Assembly (NCBI GenBank): GCA_036559465.1
Contig: DATBTC010000114.1
Location: 1-13,771, forward strand
Length of the DNA stretch: 13,771 nucleotides
Source of the DNA: JAHFPN01 sp036559465
GTDB taxonomy: Bacteria > Pseudomonadota > Alphaproteobacteria > Rhizobiales > Xanthobacteraceae
Reading direction: 5' to 3'
This document shows positions 13,239-13,771 of the stretch, piece after piece. Position 1 is the first letter of the stretch. Each line of letters opens with the position of its first letter. The position numbers and the translations under genes are program-made. Under the pieces are notes generated by a model that was given only the letters and a program-made list of their open reading frames with translations, had not been told where the DNA came from and did not search any database.

Positions 13239-13771
13239 TCATTGCCCGGGGTCGTAACGCGGCAGCACCTCCCGCAACATCTTCTTGGTTTCGTCCGATG
13301 CGACGAATAGATCTTCGGGAAATCGGCGTTGGCGCAGCAGGTCCTCGTAGATTGCATCTGCCTGTCCAAAGTTGGAGCCCATCCCGGCCAGATATTGGAG
13401 CCTCAGGTTACGATCGGTATTGATCTGCGCGTCCTTCAACCAATTCTCCAGATCGGACGCCCGCCCAATATAGGTGGCCAAGAGGTCCACTATGGAATTG
13501 AAACCCACCTCGGCAAGCGACTCTTTCACGCGTCCATATTCGGCACTATCGAGCCGCTGCTGAACCGGATCCGGCTCGATCGGCTGCGGGTCCGCCTCCG
13601 CGAAAACAACGGTGTCGCTGTTCCAACCCTCGCCCTTGTTGGCGAAAATGACTCCGCGGGGAAAGATGCTGAAGAAGGTGGCAAGCTGGCTCTTCACCAC
13701 GTCGGGTGTGCTTTCGTAGAACGGCACCCACTGAACGGCCACGCCGCCTGGATTGAGGTGTTTCTTCACCA
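13239..13771 (-). CDS. Spermidine-synthase-like protein, C-terminal part (5' end outside window)
   Basis: The last 177 codons of a gene that enters from the right edge in frame; the GTG near 13769 is internal, not a start. The stretch HLNPGGVAVQWVPFYES followed by QLATFFSIFPRGVIFANKGEGWNSDTVVFA is the end of a spermidine-synthase-like methyltransferase fold, as found in fused membrane-transporter/spermidine-synthase proteins. After it comes a helical tail (about 80 residues, with ADAIYEDLLRQRRF near its end) that could be a TPR-like or accessory region. No aminopropyl-transfer residues can be judged because the catalytic half is outside. Base composition looks less GC-rich than in the genes to the left (not counted). 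No terminator is evident after its TGA. Confidence 0.7.
   Translation of the reverse strand, partial: VKKHLNPGGVAVQWVPFYESTPDVVKSQLATFFSIFPRGVIFANKGEGWNSDTVVFAEADPQPIEPDPVQQRLDSAEYGRVKESLAEVGFNSIVDLLATYIGRASDLENWLKDAQINTDRNLRLQYLAGMGSNFGQADAIYEDLLRQRRFPEDLFVASDETKKMLREVLPRYDPGQ

Noticed and set aside
13100..13369. A long N-terminal extension of the metallopeptidase
   Set aside because: The extra 90 residues overlap the end of the upstream gene, are Cys/Arg-rich without family likeness, and contain the likely promoter region.

Overview
The window is 13.8 kb of dense, GC-rich chromosome from an alphaproteobacterium. The gene families and their order fit the Hyphomicrobiales (Bradyrhizobium/Xanthobacteraceae-like bacteria); the genus cannot be fixed from the sequence alone. 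No transposase, tRNA, rRNA, CRISPR array or phage gene is visible. The longest stretch without a gene is about 220 bases (8512-8729), so almost everything is coding. The content is mostly core metabolism and envelope upkeep. I found no clear undescribed multi-gene system; the most interesting points are regulatory sites and gene linkages.

Left part (1-4711): a minus-strand operon sdhC-sdhD-sdhA (succinate dehydrogenase; sdhA runs off the left edge, and sdhB presumably follows outside). Divergent from it is a LysR-type regulator at 1873-2760. The 131 bp between them hold two copies of the same dyad, TTCG-N7-CGAA (a T-N11-A LysR box), one overlapping the regulator's own ribosome binding site. 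Converging on the regulator is a minus-strand run asd (aspartate-semialdehyde dehydrogenase) - CitE/Mcl2-like CoA-ester lyase or thioesterase - MaoC-type mesaconyl-CoA hydratase-like enzyme. From memory, mcl2-mch-sdh neighbours also occur in Rhodobacter, where the two enzymes belong to the ethylmalonyl-CoA pathway. That links C4/C5 CoA-ester chemistry to succinate oxidation.

Middle (5760-9005): a one-TM hypothetical protein reads rightward, divergent from asd. Next comes a minus-strand pair for periplasmic sulfite oxidation: a Tat-exported molybdopterin sulfite dehydrogenase (SorA-like) and a small monohaem cytochrome c (SorB-like). A 91-residue exported hypothetical protein reads rightward, and its end overlaps the end of leuB.

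Right part (8999-13771): all minus strand. leuD - lytic transglycosylase (MltB type with a peptidoglycan-binding domain) - leuB form a tight run, the middle gene overlapping leuD by 10 bases. A probable terminator hairpin and a putative leuD promoter separate this run from an upstream HXXEE-family membrane protein and a small zincin-type metallopeptidase. The window ends in the 3' part of a spermidine-synthase-like gene whose 5' end lies outside.

Annotated starts differ from the longest possible reading frame for many genes (sdhC, mch-like, asd, sorA-like, sorB-like, the 91-residue protein, leuB, HXXEE and metallopeptidase). They were chosen from ribosome binding sites, signal peptides and family N-termini.
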